Program-made: the position numbers and the translations under genes
Notes under the pieces: generated by a model
The model's database searches: none
Told to the model about the DNA's origin: nothing
What the model saw: only the letters and a program-made list of their open reading frames with translations
DNA from: a bacterium
GTDB lineage: Bacteria; Planctomycetota; UBA11346
DNA length: 44,853 nucleotides
Direction of reading: 5' to 3'
NCBI GenBank assembly: GCA_020047915.1
Contig: JAIFND010000151.1
Span: 1-44,853 of the forward strand
In this document: one piece after another, positions 1 through 10,061 of the stretch
Numbering within the stretch: position 1 is the stretch's first letter
Layout of the letters: each line of letters starts with the position of its first letter

Positions 1-252
1 GCCAAGCCCTACCACCAGGCCAAGGAGCGCGGGGTGAAGCTGATCGGTGCCACCGCGCACTACGTCACCGAGGATCTCGACCAGGGTCCGATCATCGAGC
101 AGGCGGTGGCCCGCGTCTCGCACCGCGACACGGTCGAGGATCTGATCCGCAAGGGCCGCGAACTGGAACGCCAGACCCTGACCCGCGCCGTCCGCGTCCA
201 TCTCGAACGCCGCGTGCTGATCAACGGCAACCGAACCGTCGTGTTTGTTTAG
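1..252 (+). CDS. purU: formyltetrahydrofolate deformylase, C-terminal part (partial)
   Basis: The frame is open from base 1, so the start lies outside the window. The visible 83 residues ([20 protein letters not shown]...) match the end of the PurU formyl-transferase domain. [15 protein letters not shown] is the typical signature close to the catalytic Asp of this fold, and [10 protein letters not shown] followed by [12 protein letters not shown] is the usual C-terminus. PurU hydrolyses 10-formyl-tetrahydrofolate to formate and tetrahydrofolate in the cytoplasm. The N-terminal ACT domain, if present, is not visible. The stop codon falls directly before structured repeat copy 1. Confidence 0.9.
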   Translation, partial: AKPYHQAKERGVKLIGATAHYVTEDLDQGPIIEQAVARVSHRDTVEDLIRKGRELERQTLTRAVRVHLERRVLINGNRTVVFV

Positions 253-413
253 CCCAGGGCTTCGCCCTACGGCCCCGACGGGCCTACCCCGGGCTTTGTC
301 GCGACTCGGTTTCGTCGCTACCGCTCCGAAACCGCGGCGGCATCGGCTTCGCCGATTCTATGCCGCCACCGTCGCTCGGCGCCCGCCCCACCGCATGCGC
401 GGCGGGGCCCCTA
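253..413. repeat. structured intergenic repeat, copy 1
   Basis: This gap between the convergent purU and acs genes holds a chain of hairpins. A is AGGGC/GCCCT (256-268). B is GGCCC/GGGCC (271-284). C is CGGTTTC/GAAACCG (307-313 with 328-334). D is GGCGGC+ATCGGC paired with GCCGAT+GCCGCC (336-367). E is an imperfect GCCCC...GGGGC stem around 384-411. The same hairpins in the same order recur at 12096-12260 and 19553-19794. The acs stop codon lies only a few bases past hairpin E, so on the minus strand the element is the 3' UTR and probable terminator of acs. Confidence 0.85.
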
Positions 414-2366
<1,953 letters not shown>

Positions 2367-2417
2367 GCGATGCTCCAGGCGGGAAGGAGCCACTGATACG
2401 CGAACGCTAACCGATTC

Positions 2418-3665
2418 TCAAGTGTCGGCTGTAGAACCCTCGGCAGAGGCCGGCTGATCATCCTTCATCCCCAAGAGTTCCGCCACCAGCACGGTGCAAC
2501 TCTTGCCCTTGGCGTTGATGTGCTGGTCCCCCGAGATCACGATGCGGTCGCGGCAGGCTTCGAAGAAGGTGAAGGTCACCACGATCCGGCCCGGGGCGGC
2601 ATGGTCACTCACGCGCTTGGCGGTGTTCACGGTGTCGCCGAGAATGTCATAAGCCTTGGTCTTCACCGCACCCACCAGGCCTTCAATGACATCGCCGTGG
2701 TGCAGACCGATGCCGATGTTCAGGCCATAGAGGGAGAGGTAGGCCCCCACCTCTTCGCGCATGGCCAGGGCGGCGCGAGCCGCAGCCACCGGATCGGAGA
2801 AGAACATCATCACCTCATCCCCGGTATGCTTGGTGCGGGCAGGCTTGAACGGAGCGCAGGCGCTTTCGGCAGCGGCATAGACCCCATCAAGCATGAGCAG
2901 CACCTCCTCCGGGGCGCGCATCTCGCTCCATTTGGTGAAGCCGCGGATGTCGGCGAACAGGACCGACCGCCGTGTACGCCGCGGCCGCAGGTCATCATCG
3001 CTCCCCATCGCCTTGGTGAGCATCGAGCGGCCCAGCAGCATCTCCGACCAGCCGCGCAGCCGTTCCACCGTCTCCGACAGGCGACGACGATCACGTCGGT
3101 GCATGACCGCGGAGACTCCCAAAGCGACACCGAGCAGGATGGTCGCCACGACCAGGAACCGATGGTCCGCCTGCGCCAGGAAGCGGCCGGGGGATCCGCC
3201 GACGATGGCATATATGCACAGCACGGTCAGCGTGCGCACGACATGTTCGAGGACCAGCAAGGAGTCGGACCAGCGCTGCGCGACCCGTGCCCCAACCGCC
3301 TGGCAGCCACCGACCAGGATTGAAATGGCCCAATAGACCACAACGACCGGGTTGCTGCCCAGGGCGTGCAGATCCGTGACTGCCACACCCAGGGTGAACA
3401 GACCGACGCCGATCAGATTGAGCAGGAAAGATGGACGGCCGCCGCGATGCGCCCGAGTTCCGATCATCCAGGCCTGGACGAAACCGCCGGCAAGCACCGG
3501 AATGATCATCGGCCACGAGGAGACGGATCCGGTCAGCAGTGTCGCCAGGGCGATGGCCAGGGGGACATGGGCGGACGAGGAGAAGAACTCGGCTGCAACC
3601 AGGCTGCCTCGGCTGCCTCGGCTGCTCTGCAGCAACGCGTCAAGATCCCGCGCATCCTCAGGCAT
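2418..3665 (-). CDS. membrane-anchored class III adenylate cyclase
   Basis: The first ~210 residues hold several hydrophobic segments (PLAIALATLLTG, IIPVLAGGFVQAW, LIGVGLFTLGVAV, VVVYWAISILVGG, LTVLCIYAIVGG, FLVVATILLGVALGV), about six membrane helices. A cytosolic cyclase homology domain follows at about 232-400. The two metal-binding aspartates are in FADIRGFT and KHTGDEVMMFF. The transition-state Asn and Arg are in DTVNTAKR. The Lys of KHTGD and the Asp of YDILGDTVN occupy the positions that select adenine, so ATP to cAMP is more likely than cGMP. No HAMP or PAS domain is evident. A 9-bp direct repeat near the N-terminus encodes RGSRGS. Confidence 0.88.
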   Translation of the reverse strand: MPEDARDLDALLQSSRGSRGSLVAAEFFSSSAHVPLAIALATLLTGSVSSWPMIIPVLAGGFVQAWMIGTRAHRGGRPSFLLNLIGVGLFTLGVAVTDLHALGSNPVVVVYWAISILVGGCQAVGARVAQRWSDSLLVLEHVVRTLTVLCIYAIVGGSPGRFLAQADHRFLVVATILLGVALGVSAVMHRRDRRRLSETVERLRGWSEMLLGRSMLTKAMGSDDDLRPRRTRRSVLFADIRGFTKWSEMRAPEEVLLMLDGVYAAAESACAPFKPARTKHTGDEVMMFFSDPVAAARAALAMREEVGAYLSLYGLNIGIGLHHGDVIEGLVGAVKTKAYDILGDTVNTAKRVSDHAAPGRIVVTFTFFEACRDRIVISGDQHINAKGKSCTVLVAELLGMKDDQPASAEGSTADT

Positions 3666-3707
3666 GGTGCCAGCATGCGTCAGGATGTCCCCAACGCCAC
3701 TGTCGGC

Positions 3708-4472
3708 TCAGGGTCGGGGGAGTTCGGCGTGGAGGGTGGCGAACGAGGCCGCCTCGGCGGCGGGATCGTAGTCCACGGCAGGCAGCACGGCATGCAGATC
3801 GCGCGCCTTGGGGTTGGTGAAGGCGTGCAGGGCGGTACCGAAGGTGTCGAAGCGCCAGTCGGCCTTGGCCGCGATCATCTCGCTGAAGAAGCCCGCTACT
3901 TCGCCAGGCGGCACCATCGGATCGGATCCACCGTGGAAGACCAGGACGCGGGCGGTGATCGTCCCCGGCTTGACCTGGGTCGTGGTCTTGAGCCCGCCGT
4001 GGAAACTGGCGGCTACGCGCAGCGGTTCGCCAGCGCGAGCCAGTTCAAGCACGACGGTACCGCCAAAGCAGAAGCCGATGGCGGACAGACGCTGAGCATC
4101 AACGCCCGGCGTGCTGGCCAGCTTGGCGAGTCCAGCGCGCACGCGCGCGACCATCAGCCCGCGATCCTGGTAGAACGGACCGGCCCACGAGCCGGCGACC
4201 TGGGGATCCTCGGTGACCTTGCCGGCACCGTACATGTCGCAGGCCAGGGAGATGTAGCCGCGTTCAGCGAGCTCGCGCGCCCGGCGTTCGGCATAGGCGT
4301 TCATGCCCCACCACTCGGGCACGACCAGCACGCCCGCGGCATTGCTGGCACCAGCCGGCACCGCCAGGCTGCCACGCAGGGCCACTCCGTCATGGGCGTA
4401 GTCGATGGGGGTCACGACCGGTTCGACGGCGGCAAGGGTCATGGCGATCAGCAGGAGGATTGTGGAGCGCAT
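3708..4472 (-). CDS. secreted dienelactone hydrolase family protein
   Basis: 254 residues, beginning with a signal peptide (MRSTILLLIAMTLAAVEP). The body is an alpha/beta hydrolase of the dienelactone hydrolase type. The nucleophile Cys sits in GFCFGG at about residue 133, Asp in GGSDPMVP, and His in ALHAFTNP, giving the Cys-Asp-His triad of the family. The natural substrate is unknown. Many family members with this architecture are promiscuous esterases, so it should not be read as evidence for chlorocatechol degradation. The start is preceded by a TAGAAG hexamer six bases upstream and lacks a Shine-Dalgarno site. The cyclase gene starts 43 bp downstream on the same strand. Confidence 0.85.
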   Translation of the reverse strand: MRSTILLLIAMTLAAVEPVVTPIDYAHDGVALRGSLAVPAGASNAAGVLVVPEWWGMNAYAERRARELAERGYISLACDMYGAGKVTEDPQVAGSWAGPFYQDRGLMVARVRAGLAKLASTPGVDAQRLSAIGFCFGGTVVLELARAGEPLRVAASFHGGLKTTTQVKPGTITARVLVFHGGSDPMVPPGEVAGFFSEMIAAKADWRFDTFGTALHAFTNPKARDLHAVLPAVDYDPAAEAASFATLHAELPRP

Positions 4473-4509
4473 GCGCGCCTTCTAACCGGCAGAGCCCCAA
4501 CAACAGTGC

Positions 4510-4574
4510 GGCATGCCCAATGCTTCAACGCCGCCTGTGCCGACATTCCAGCATTCCAGCATTCGGCATTCCCC
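4510..4574. repeat. short tandem array, period 7-8, with a degenerate inverted partner
   Basis: The right arm reads ATTCCAGC, ATTCCAGC, ATTCGGC, ATTCCCC (4545-4574). The left arm, about 4511-4530 (GCATGCCCAATGCTTCAAC), is a decayed reverse complement of it. The element fills the gap between the serB stop and the dienelactone hydrolase gene. A single related unit (AATGCTGGAATCGGC) lies on the other side of serB near 5831. It resembles the clearer heptamer arrays at 16.6, 26.9, 30.0 and 30.9 kb but is shorter and less regular. Confidence 0.55.
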
Positions 4575-4575
4575 T

Positions 4576-5793
4576 CTATATCCGGTCCACCTGCCAATCA
4601 CGCAGACCGATCATATAGAGCAGCGCATCGAGACCGAGCGAACTGATCGCATGCTCGGCTGAGGCCCGCACCACCGGCTTGGCGTGAAAGGCGATGCCCA
4701 GACCTGCCGCCGACAGCATGGCCAGGTCATTGGCACCGTCGCCGACCGCGATGGTCTGCTCCTGGCAGATGCCCTCGTCGGCGGCGATGCGCCGCAGCCA
4801 CGCGGCCTTCGCCTTGGCATCGACGATCTCGCCGAGATGGCGGCCGGTCAGCCGGCCATCGACGATCTCCAGCTCGTTGGCATGCACGATGTCGATGCCC
4901 AGACGCTGCTGGAGGTGCCTGCCGAAGTAGGTGAAGCCGCCCGACAGGATGGCCAGGCGATAGCCGAGGCGCTTGAGCACCTTGCACAGGCGCTCCGCCC
5001 CTTCGGTGAGCGGCAGCCGCTGCGCGATGTCCGCAAGGACCGCAGCATCGAGTCCACGCAGCAGGGCGACGCGGCGGGTGAAGCTCTCGGCGAAGTCGAG
5101 CTCGCCGCGCATCGCGGATTCGGTGATCGCCTTGACCTGCGCTCCGACCCCGGCGGCCTCGGCAAGTTCGTCGATCACTTCGGTCTGGATCAGCGTCGAA
5201 TCCATGTCGAAGCACACCAGACGGCGGCTGCGCCGGTACATGTCGTCGGCCTGGATGGCGATATCCACGCCCAGGTGGGCCGAGAGGTCGAGGAACGCAG
5301 CGCGCATGCCAGCGCCGTCAGCGGGACGACCACGCAGCAGGAATTCAACACACGAGCGCGGCGTCGCTGGCGGATTGGCCAGGCTGACGCGGCCGGACAG
5401 GCGCTGGATGGCGAAGATGTTCAGGCCCTGCTTGGCGATCACCGCAGTGGTGGCGCTGATCTGCTCGGCGGTCAGTCCACGGCCGAGCAGGATGAGGCTG
5501 TGACGTTCGTGACCCTGCTCGGCGACCCAGCCTTCATAGCGTTCCCGGTCGATCGGATCGAAACGCACCTGCATGCCCAGCTCATGCGCGGCGAAGAGGG
5601 TCTCCTTGACCACATCGGCGTGGGTACCCCCTTCCGGGATGGCAACCATCATGCCCAGGGACAACTGGTCGTGGATCACCGACTGCGCGACATCGAGGAC
5701 CTGCGCCCCGCACGAGGCCAGCACTCCGGTGATGCGCGTCGTGATGCCGGGACGATCCCGGCCGGCGATAGTGATGAGCAGGACATCGGTCAT
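4576..5793 (-). CDS. serB: phosphoserine phosphatase with N-terminal ACT domains
   Basis: 405 residues. It catalyses the last step of serine synthesis. The N-terminal ~180 residues look like two ACT-type domains (TDVLLITIAGRDRPGITTRI, then HSLILLGRGLTAEQISATTA), the arrangement of actinobacterial and proteobacterial SerB2. The HAD phosphatase domain follows: motif I FDMDSTLIQTEVIDELA near residue 194, motif II LSGGFTYFG, and motif III GDGANDLAML. I chose the ATG at 5793 (MTDVLLITI) because ACT homology begins there; twelve more open codons lie upstream. Serine made here would feed cysteine synthesis by cysK at 27 kb. Confidence 0.95.
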   Translation of the reverse strand: MTDVLLITIAGRDRPGITTRITGVLASCGAQVLDVAQSVIHDQLSLGMMVAIPEGGTHADVVKETLFAAHELGMQVRFDPIDRERYEGWVAEQGHERHSLILLGRGLTAEQISATTAVIAKQGLNIFAIQRLSGRVSLANPPATPRSCVEFLLRGRPADGAGMRAAFLDLSAHLGVDIAIQADDMYRRSRRLVCFDMDSTLIQTEVIDELAEAAGVGAQVKAITESAMRGELDFAESFTRRVALLRGLDAAVLADIAQRLPLTEGAERLCKVLKRLGYRLAILSGGFTYFGRHLQQRLGIDIVHANELEIVDGRLTGRHLGEIVDAKAKAAWLRRIAADEGICQEQTIAVGDGANDLAMLSAAGLGIAFHAKPVVRASAEHAISSLGLDALLYMIGLRDWQVDRI

Positions 5794-5863
5794 GGGCCGT
5801 GACGGTCTGTCGGACAGACGGCATTGCAACCAATGCTGGAATCGGCCTTTCCCACATTCTAGG

Positions 5864-7858
5864 TTAGCGGTTCTCCCAGGTGTACCGACCGTTCTTCATG
5901 GTGCCGGTAAACGAACGCCCACCGGCCTTGACCTCCAGGACGCCCTGCTTCCAGCCCAGCGTGACCGGCGAGGTGCCGATGCTGCCTCCATCATAGAGCG
6001 CCGTGTGGGTCGCCCAGTCGTAGGGCTTGCCGTCGCGCTCGATCGCCGGTCGTCCGGCCTCAGTCAGGGTCATGGCCAGGCTTTCACCCTTCGAGGAGAT
6101 CACCGAGACTCGCTTGTCGACAGCCAAGCGGCCCAGATCGATGCGCGCCGTCTTCTTCACCCCGGCGACGAAGGCGGCGTAGTCGCCATGGCTCTCGGCC
6201 TCACCGACCTCCAGGAAAACGCCGCATGGCCCGGCGTCCGTGCCCTTCCAGGTCAGGATCGTGTCGTCCGGGTAGGTGCTGCCGGTCACGGCTCCGGTCT
6301 TCTTGTCCTTCTTGGCGAAGAGGTCGGTGGTCAGCGCCTCGTCGACACCACCGCCGTCAGCCTGGATGGCCTTGAGCGCCAGCCAGGTGCGCTCGCCACG
6401 AACGAAGGTCCAACCGTCAGACTGCTCGACGGCCGCTTTCCTGGGAACGGTCAGGTGCAGATCCGCCCCCGGTGCCTGGTTCATCCACAGCATGCAGTTG
6501 CGCAACTGCGCAACCTGATCCTTGCCGTTGGTCGCGGTGGCGTGGCCCTTGTAGCCCTTGGTGCCGGAGAACGCGATGACGGTCGCGACCCCGCGCCCGG
6601 ATTCGATCATACCGAGGCGGAAACCGTTCACATCCCCGCGATGCAGAAAGGGCAGGGTGCCGATCTGATAGGAGTTGCCGACGTGGAGGAAGACCGGGTA
6701 TTCGACGCGATCCTCGCCGCCGGGTTTGAGGAACCAGGCATCGTATGTCGGTTTGGCCTGCAGGATCTCGACCGGTTTGGCGAAATCCTTCCGCGCCACG
6801 GCCATCACCGCTGCCGGCGGACGGTAGGCGCTCGTCGCCATGTGGATGAAATCGCGATAGGGCTTGCCTGATTCCGGGGCGTCGTTTTCACCGAACCACA
6901 GCCAGGCTTCGCCGGCGAAACCCTGCTTGGGTCCGACATTGTTGTAGTCGCGGGCGTTGGGGGCGCACACGGCGCCCTTGAAATAGGCTACCGCAGCAAC
7001 CGTGCTGAGGTAGTCCAGCACGCCCTTGGCCAGCGATTTCACCTCGGGATCCTTGGCGAAATCGTAGATCTGCAGGTAGCCGACGATGGTGTGGGCCAGG
7101 TAGTTCGCACTGTCCCATTCACCCATGCCGGTGGAGTAGCAGGCGTTGGCATAGGCGCGGATGCGGTCGGCGTAGATCTTGGCGACCTCGGTGTTGCCTG
7201 TCTCCTCGGCCATCAGATAGACGGCACCTTCGCGCATCGCGCGCAGGTTGTCGGTGTTGCGCACATCAACCCACGAATTCATGTACTCGGGTGTCCATCC
7301 CCCGTCCTTGGCCATCTTGCGCGCCTCGCGCTGGCCAGGTGGAACGAATGCATCGTTGGGGCGGCGCAGCGGATCCTTTTCCGTCCAGATGCGGGCTGCA
7401 TCGTACATTTTCTTACGGTAGGCCGGGTCGAGGAGTCCACCGAAGTAGAAGTATTTGCGCGTCTGACTGCGGATGGTGAAGCCGGGAAACCAATCGACCT
7501 TGAGAGTCTTCGCGTTCCAGCCTTCGTTGTCGTCCGCCTGGAGGAAACCGAGCGAGGCCTTGCGCTCGCCGTTCACCAGATCGATGAAGGCGTTGGGATA
7601 GCTCTGCTTCTCGTTCTCGAAGTAGGCGTTGCCGTACTTCCCCTTGAACGCATCCCGATAGGACGCGAGGCACTCGTTGACGCGATGCTGGTAGGCCGCC
7701 TCTTCGGCTGGAGGAAGCTGATTGAGGAAGCGTTCCTCGATCGGATAGGGCCGCAAGGTGATCTGCCCCCCATCGTTCACGATCGGATCGGCGGGCGGCG
7801 GCGATGGCTCTCCGGCACAGGCGAAAACAGTGGCGGAGATCAGGAGGAATGTACGCAT
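5864..7858 (-). CDS. secreted protein of unknown function, probable (alpha/alpha) toroid plus beta-sandwich
   Basis: 664 residues with a signal peptide (MRTFLLISATVFACAGEP). I do not recognise the family with certainty. The first half is alpha-helical with Tyr/Asn/Trp-rich turns (FTIRSQTRKYFYFGG, STGMGEWDSANYLAHTIVGY, YDFAKDPEVKSLAKG, DYNNVGPKQGFAGEAW), like the (alpha/alpha) barrel of heparinase/alginate-lyase-type polysaccharide lyases. The second half is strand-rich (GVATVIAFSGTKGY, GWTFVRGERTWLALKA, GVFLEVGEAESHGDY), like their beta-sandwich. It lies beside a GH42 galactosidase on the same strand and near a sulfatase, which suggests polysaccharide breakdown. No catalytic residues can be named from the sequence alone. 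Confidence 0.6.
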   Translation of the reverse strand: MRTFLLISATVFACAGEPSPPPADPIVNDGGQITLRPYPIEERFLNQLPPAEEAAYQHRVNECLASYRDAFKGKYGNAYFENEKQSYPNAFIDLVNGERKASLGFLQADDNEGWNAKTLKVDWFPGFTIRSQTRKYFYFGGLLDPAYRKKMYDAARIWTEKDPLRRPNDAFVPPGQREARKMAKDGGWTPEYMNSWVDVRNTDNLRAMREGAVYLMAEETGNTEVAKIYADRIRAYANACYSTGMGEWDSANYLAHTIVGYLQIYDFAKDPEVKSLAKGVLDYLSTVAAVAYFKGAVCAPNARDYNNVGPKQGFAGEAWLWFGENDAPESGKPYRDFIHMATSAYRPPAAVMAVARKDFAKPVEILQAKPTYDAWFLKPGGEDRVEYPVFLHVGNSYQIGTLPFLHRGDVNGFRLGMIESGRGVATVIAFSGTKGYKGHATATNGKDQVAQLRNCMLWMNQAPGADLHLTVPRKAAVEQSDGWTFVRGERTWLALKAIQADGGGVDEALTTDLFAKKDKKTGAVTGSTYPDDTILTWKGTDAGPCGVFLEVGEAESHGDYAAFVAGVKKTARIDLGRLAVDKRVSVISSKGESLAMTLTEAGRPAIERDGKPYDWATHTALYDGGSIGTSPVTLGWKQGVLEVKAGGRSFTGTMKNGRYTWENR

Positions 7859-7938
7859 GTCATGGGCCTAACGCCGGTGGCAAAGAGACGTGACAGGATT
7901 TCGCCGTCGTTTCGCGCGCGTAGAATCACGCCTCGTTC

Positions 7939-9987
7939 TTATGAAACGCCAACCGCGACGCGGGCGATGATACGCACCTGCAAGGGGGCCAGTTCGACCT
8001 CTGCCCCGGTCTCCGTGCCTGCCAGCAGATCACGACCCGCCGCCGGCAGGGTGATGCGCGCCGCCTGCTCGGCGAGGTTGACCAAGCCCCAGCCCACCGT
8101 GCGTCCGGCGGCATCGCAACGGGGACAGACCATGACGGCGCCGTCGCCGGCAGCCTCGGGCGCGATCCCGGCTGCACGGCAGCGATCGGCGATCAGGTCG
8201 AGCCAGTGTTGCGGTTCAAGCATGCCGCCCAGGGTCGTGACCTCGCCCTGGCCCAGGGTGCGGTGGACGATGGCGGGGCGACCGTCGCCATAACCGTCAC
8301 GCCAGCGCGCCAGCACCTCGGTGCCGGCATGCGGCTCCCACGCCTCGGCCCAGGTCCGAGTGCGGCTTTCGCGACCGTCGGCGAAGACGATGCGTACCCG
8401 CTCTTCCATCCACTGGTTGGTGAAGCGCAGCCCGGCATCGGCGCCAATGAGCTCTTCGAACCCGCCGAAGGCCCGGTCGGTGAAAGCCGTGTATTCCTGG
8501 CTGCGGTAGCCGGTCATGGGTCCAAGGATCAGGCGCCCGCCGGCGCGCACCCAGTCGGCAAGGCGCTGCCGGGTCTGCTCCGGGACCATGTGCGTGTAAG
8601 GCAGGACCAGCACGCGGTAGCCCGAGAGGTCGGCCTCGAAACCGACCGCATCACGCCACCAGTGGGCGCGGGCCAGCGGCACCAGGAGATCGTCGCGCAG
8701 GCGTTCCTCGTAGCGCATATCGACGTCGGTCGGGTCGATCGACATGGTCCACGACGCCTCCCAATCGACCATCACGCCAAGACGGGCCGGAGCCGGAGGA
8801 TGGGCGCCAAGCCAAGCTCCGTGCGCGCGGAAGCCCTCGGCGATGGCCGCGATGGCCTGGCGATTGGGACGCCACCGGCCGTCGGCCGTCAGCAGCGTTC
8901 CATGCAGCATCTCCTGACCCGCCCAGTGCTCGCGCCAATGCCAGTAGAGGCACATGCTGCCGCCCAGCAGGATGGCCAGCCAGGTGAAGGCCTGCACGCC
9001 ACGACCATCGTGATGGATGTTCCAGGTCCGTCCGCCCGCCGACCACGACGGCGCGGTCTCCAGCAGCCAATACGGCAGGTAGGTGTCGCCTCGGCGCTTC
9101 TCGGCGCGCATGCGGTCGAACTTGGGCAGGTTGTAATGGTAATGCAGGACATCGGCGTACATCGAATGCCCGACCCGGTCGAGCTGGCGGTTGTGCTGCT
9201 GCCACTGCATCGTGCCCATGCCGCCGGCCATGTTGCTGCTGATCGGCTTGGCGCTGTGGAGGCGGATCGCGGCGCATTGCGTGGCGATGTAGTCGTACCA
9301 GGCGTCGTTCTGGAAGCGGGCGACGGCGAGGACGAGGGATGGGTGATGGCGCTCGGGTTGTTCGATCGACCCGAGTTCGGCGACCGGCATCGGCACCTGG
9401 TCGAAGCGCTGGTAGCGCTGGCTCCAGATATCGAGACCCCAGGTGCGGTTCATCGTCTCGACATCACCGAAGCGCCGTTCCAGCCAGGCGTGGAAGGCGG
9501 TCACCGCCTCGGGGCCATAGTCGAAGCCCGACATCTCGTTGTCGATCTGCCAGCTGTGCAGCGCCGGGTGCGCGGCGAATTCCCGGGCCAGCTGTTCGAC
9601 GATCGCGGCGCAGTGGCGACGATAGGTCGCGGAGATCTGCGAGTAGTGCTTGCGCCGGCCGTGGGAGTCGCGCTTGCCGGTGTGTTCGGTGCGCAGCGTG
9701 TCCGGATGCCGGTCGGTCAGCCAGACCGGCGGCGCCGCGGTCGGCGTACCGATCATGATCTGCATCCCGTGCTTGTGGCACAGGTCGAGCAGGCGACGCA
9801 CCCAGGCCAGGTCGTACACACCCTCGTCCGGTTCGAGACGGCACCACGCGAACTCCAGCACGCGCATAAGCGTGAAGCCAAGCTCGCGCATGCGCACGAG
9901 GTCGGCCTCCCAGGTGGCCTCGGGCCACATCTCGGGATACCAGGAGGCGCCAAGGTGAAGTTGCTCTGCAGGACTGGCCGAGGTCAT
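7939..9987 (-). CDS. GH42 family beta-galactosidase
   Basis: 682 residues without a signal peptide, so probably cytoplasmic. The N-terminal TIM barrel starts with HLGASWYPEMWPEATWEADL, the family signature. The acid/base Glu is in WQIDNEMS near residue 150 and the nucleophile Glu in WLLETAPSW near residue 308. A trimerisation-like domain (RLGVMVDWEASWTM, YRVLVLPYTHMVP, GGRLILGPMTGYRSQEY) and a small C-terminal beta domain follow. It would split beta-galactosides taken up or released outside. The start ATG is six bases downstream of TAGCAT and has no Shine-Dalgarno site, so leaderless translation is likely. Confidence 0.92.
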   Translation of the reverse strand: MTSASPAEQLHLGASWYPEMWPEATWEADLVRMRELGFTLMRVLEFAWCRLEPDEGVYDLAWVRRLLDLCHKHGMQIMIGTPTAAPPVWLTDRHPDTLRTEHTGKRDSHGRRKHYSQISATYRRHCAAIVEQLAREFAAHPALHSWQIDNEMSGFDYGPEAVTAFHAWLERRFGDVETMNRTWGLDIWSQRYQRFDQVPMPVAELGSIEQPERHHPSLVLAVARFQNDAWYDYIATQCAAIRLHSAKPISSNMAGGMGTMQWQQHNRQLDRVGHSMYADVLHYHYNLPKFDRMRAEKRRGDTYLPYWLLETAPSWSAGGRTWNIHHDGRGVQAFTWLAILLGGSMCLYWHWREHWAGQEMLHGTLLTADGRWRPNRQAIAAIAEGFRAHGAWLGAHPPAPARLGVMVDWEASWTMSIDPTDVDMRYEERLRDDLLVPLARAHWWRDAVGFEADLSGYRVLVLPYTHMVPEQTRQRLADWVRAGGRLILGPMTGYRSQEYTAFTDRAFGGFEELIGADAGLRFTNQWMEERVRIVFADGRESRTRTWAEAWEPHAGTEVLARWRDGYGDGRPAIVHRTLGQGEVTTLGGMLEPQHWLDLIADRCRAAGIAPEAAGDGAVMVCPRCDAAGRTVGWGLVNLAEQAARITLPAAGRDLLAGTETGAEVELAPLQVRIIARVAVGVS

Positions 9988-9993
9988 GGACGC

Positions 9994-9999
9994 ATGCTA
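9994..9999 (-). promoter_or_regulatory. -10 element of the GH42 gene (leaderless type)
   Basis: TAGCAT on the minus strand, followed by exactly six bases and the ATG at 9987. An identical hexamer and spacing precede the HEAT protein at 15731. There is no Shine-Dalgarno sequence and no clear -35. Confidence 0.55.
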
Positions 10000-10061
10000 G
10001 CGGGCCTCAGCCATCTGCCCACCTTGCGCGTACACGGAATGCTTCGGCGCAATTGCCGTAT

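Noticed and set aside
3598-3624. 9-bp direct repeat (GGCTGCCTC) in the cyclase N-terminus
   Set aside because: It is inside coding sequence, keeps the frame (RGSRGS) and has no inverted partner, so it is ordinary codon repetition.
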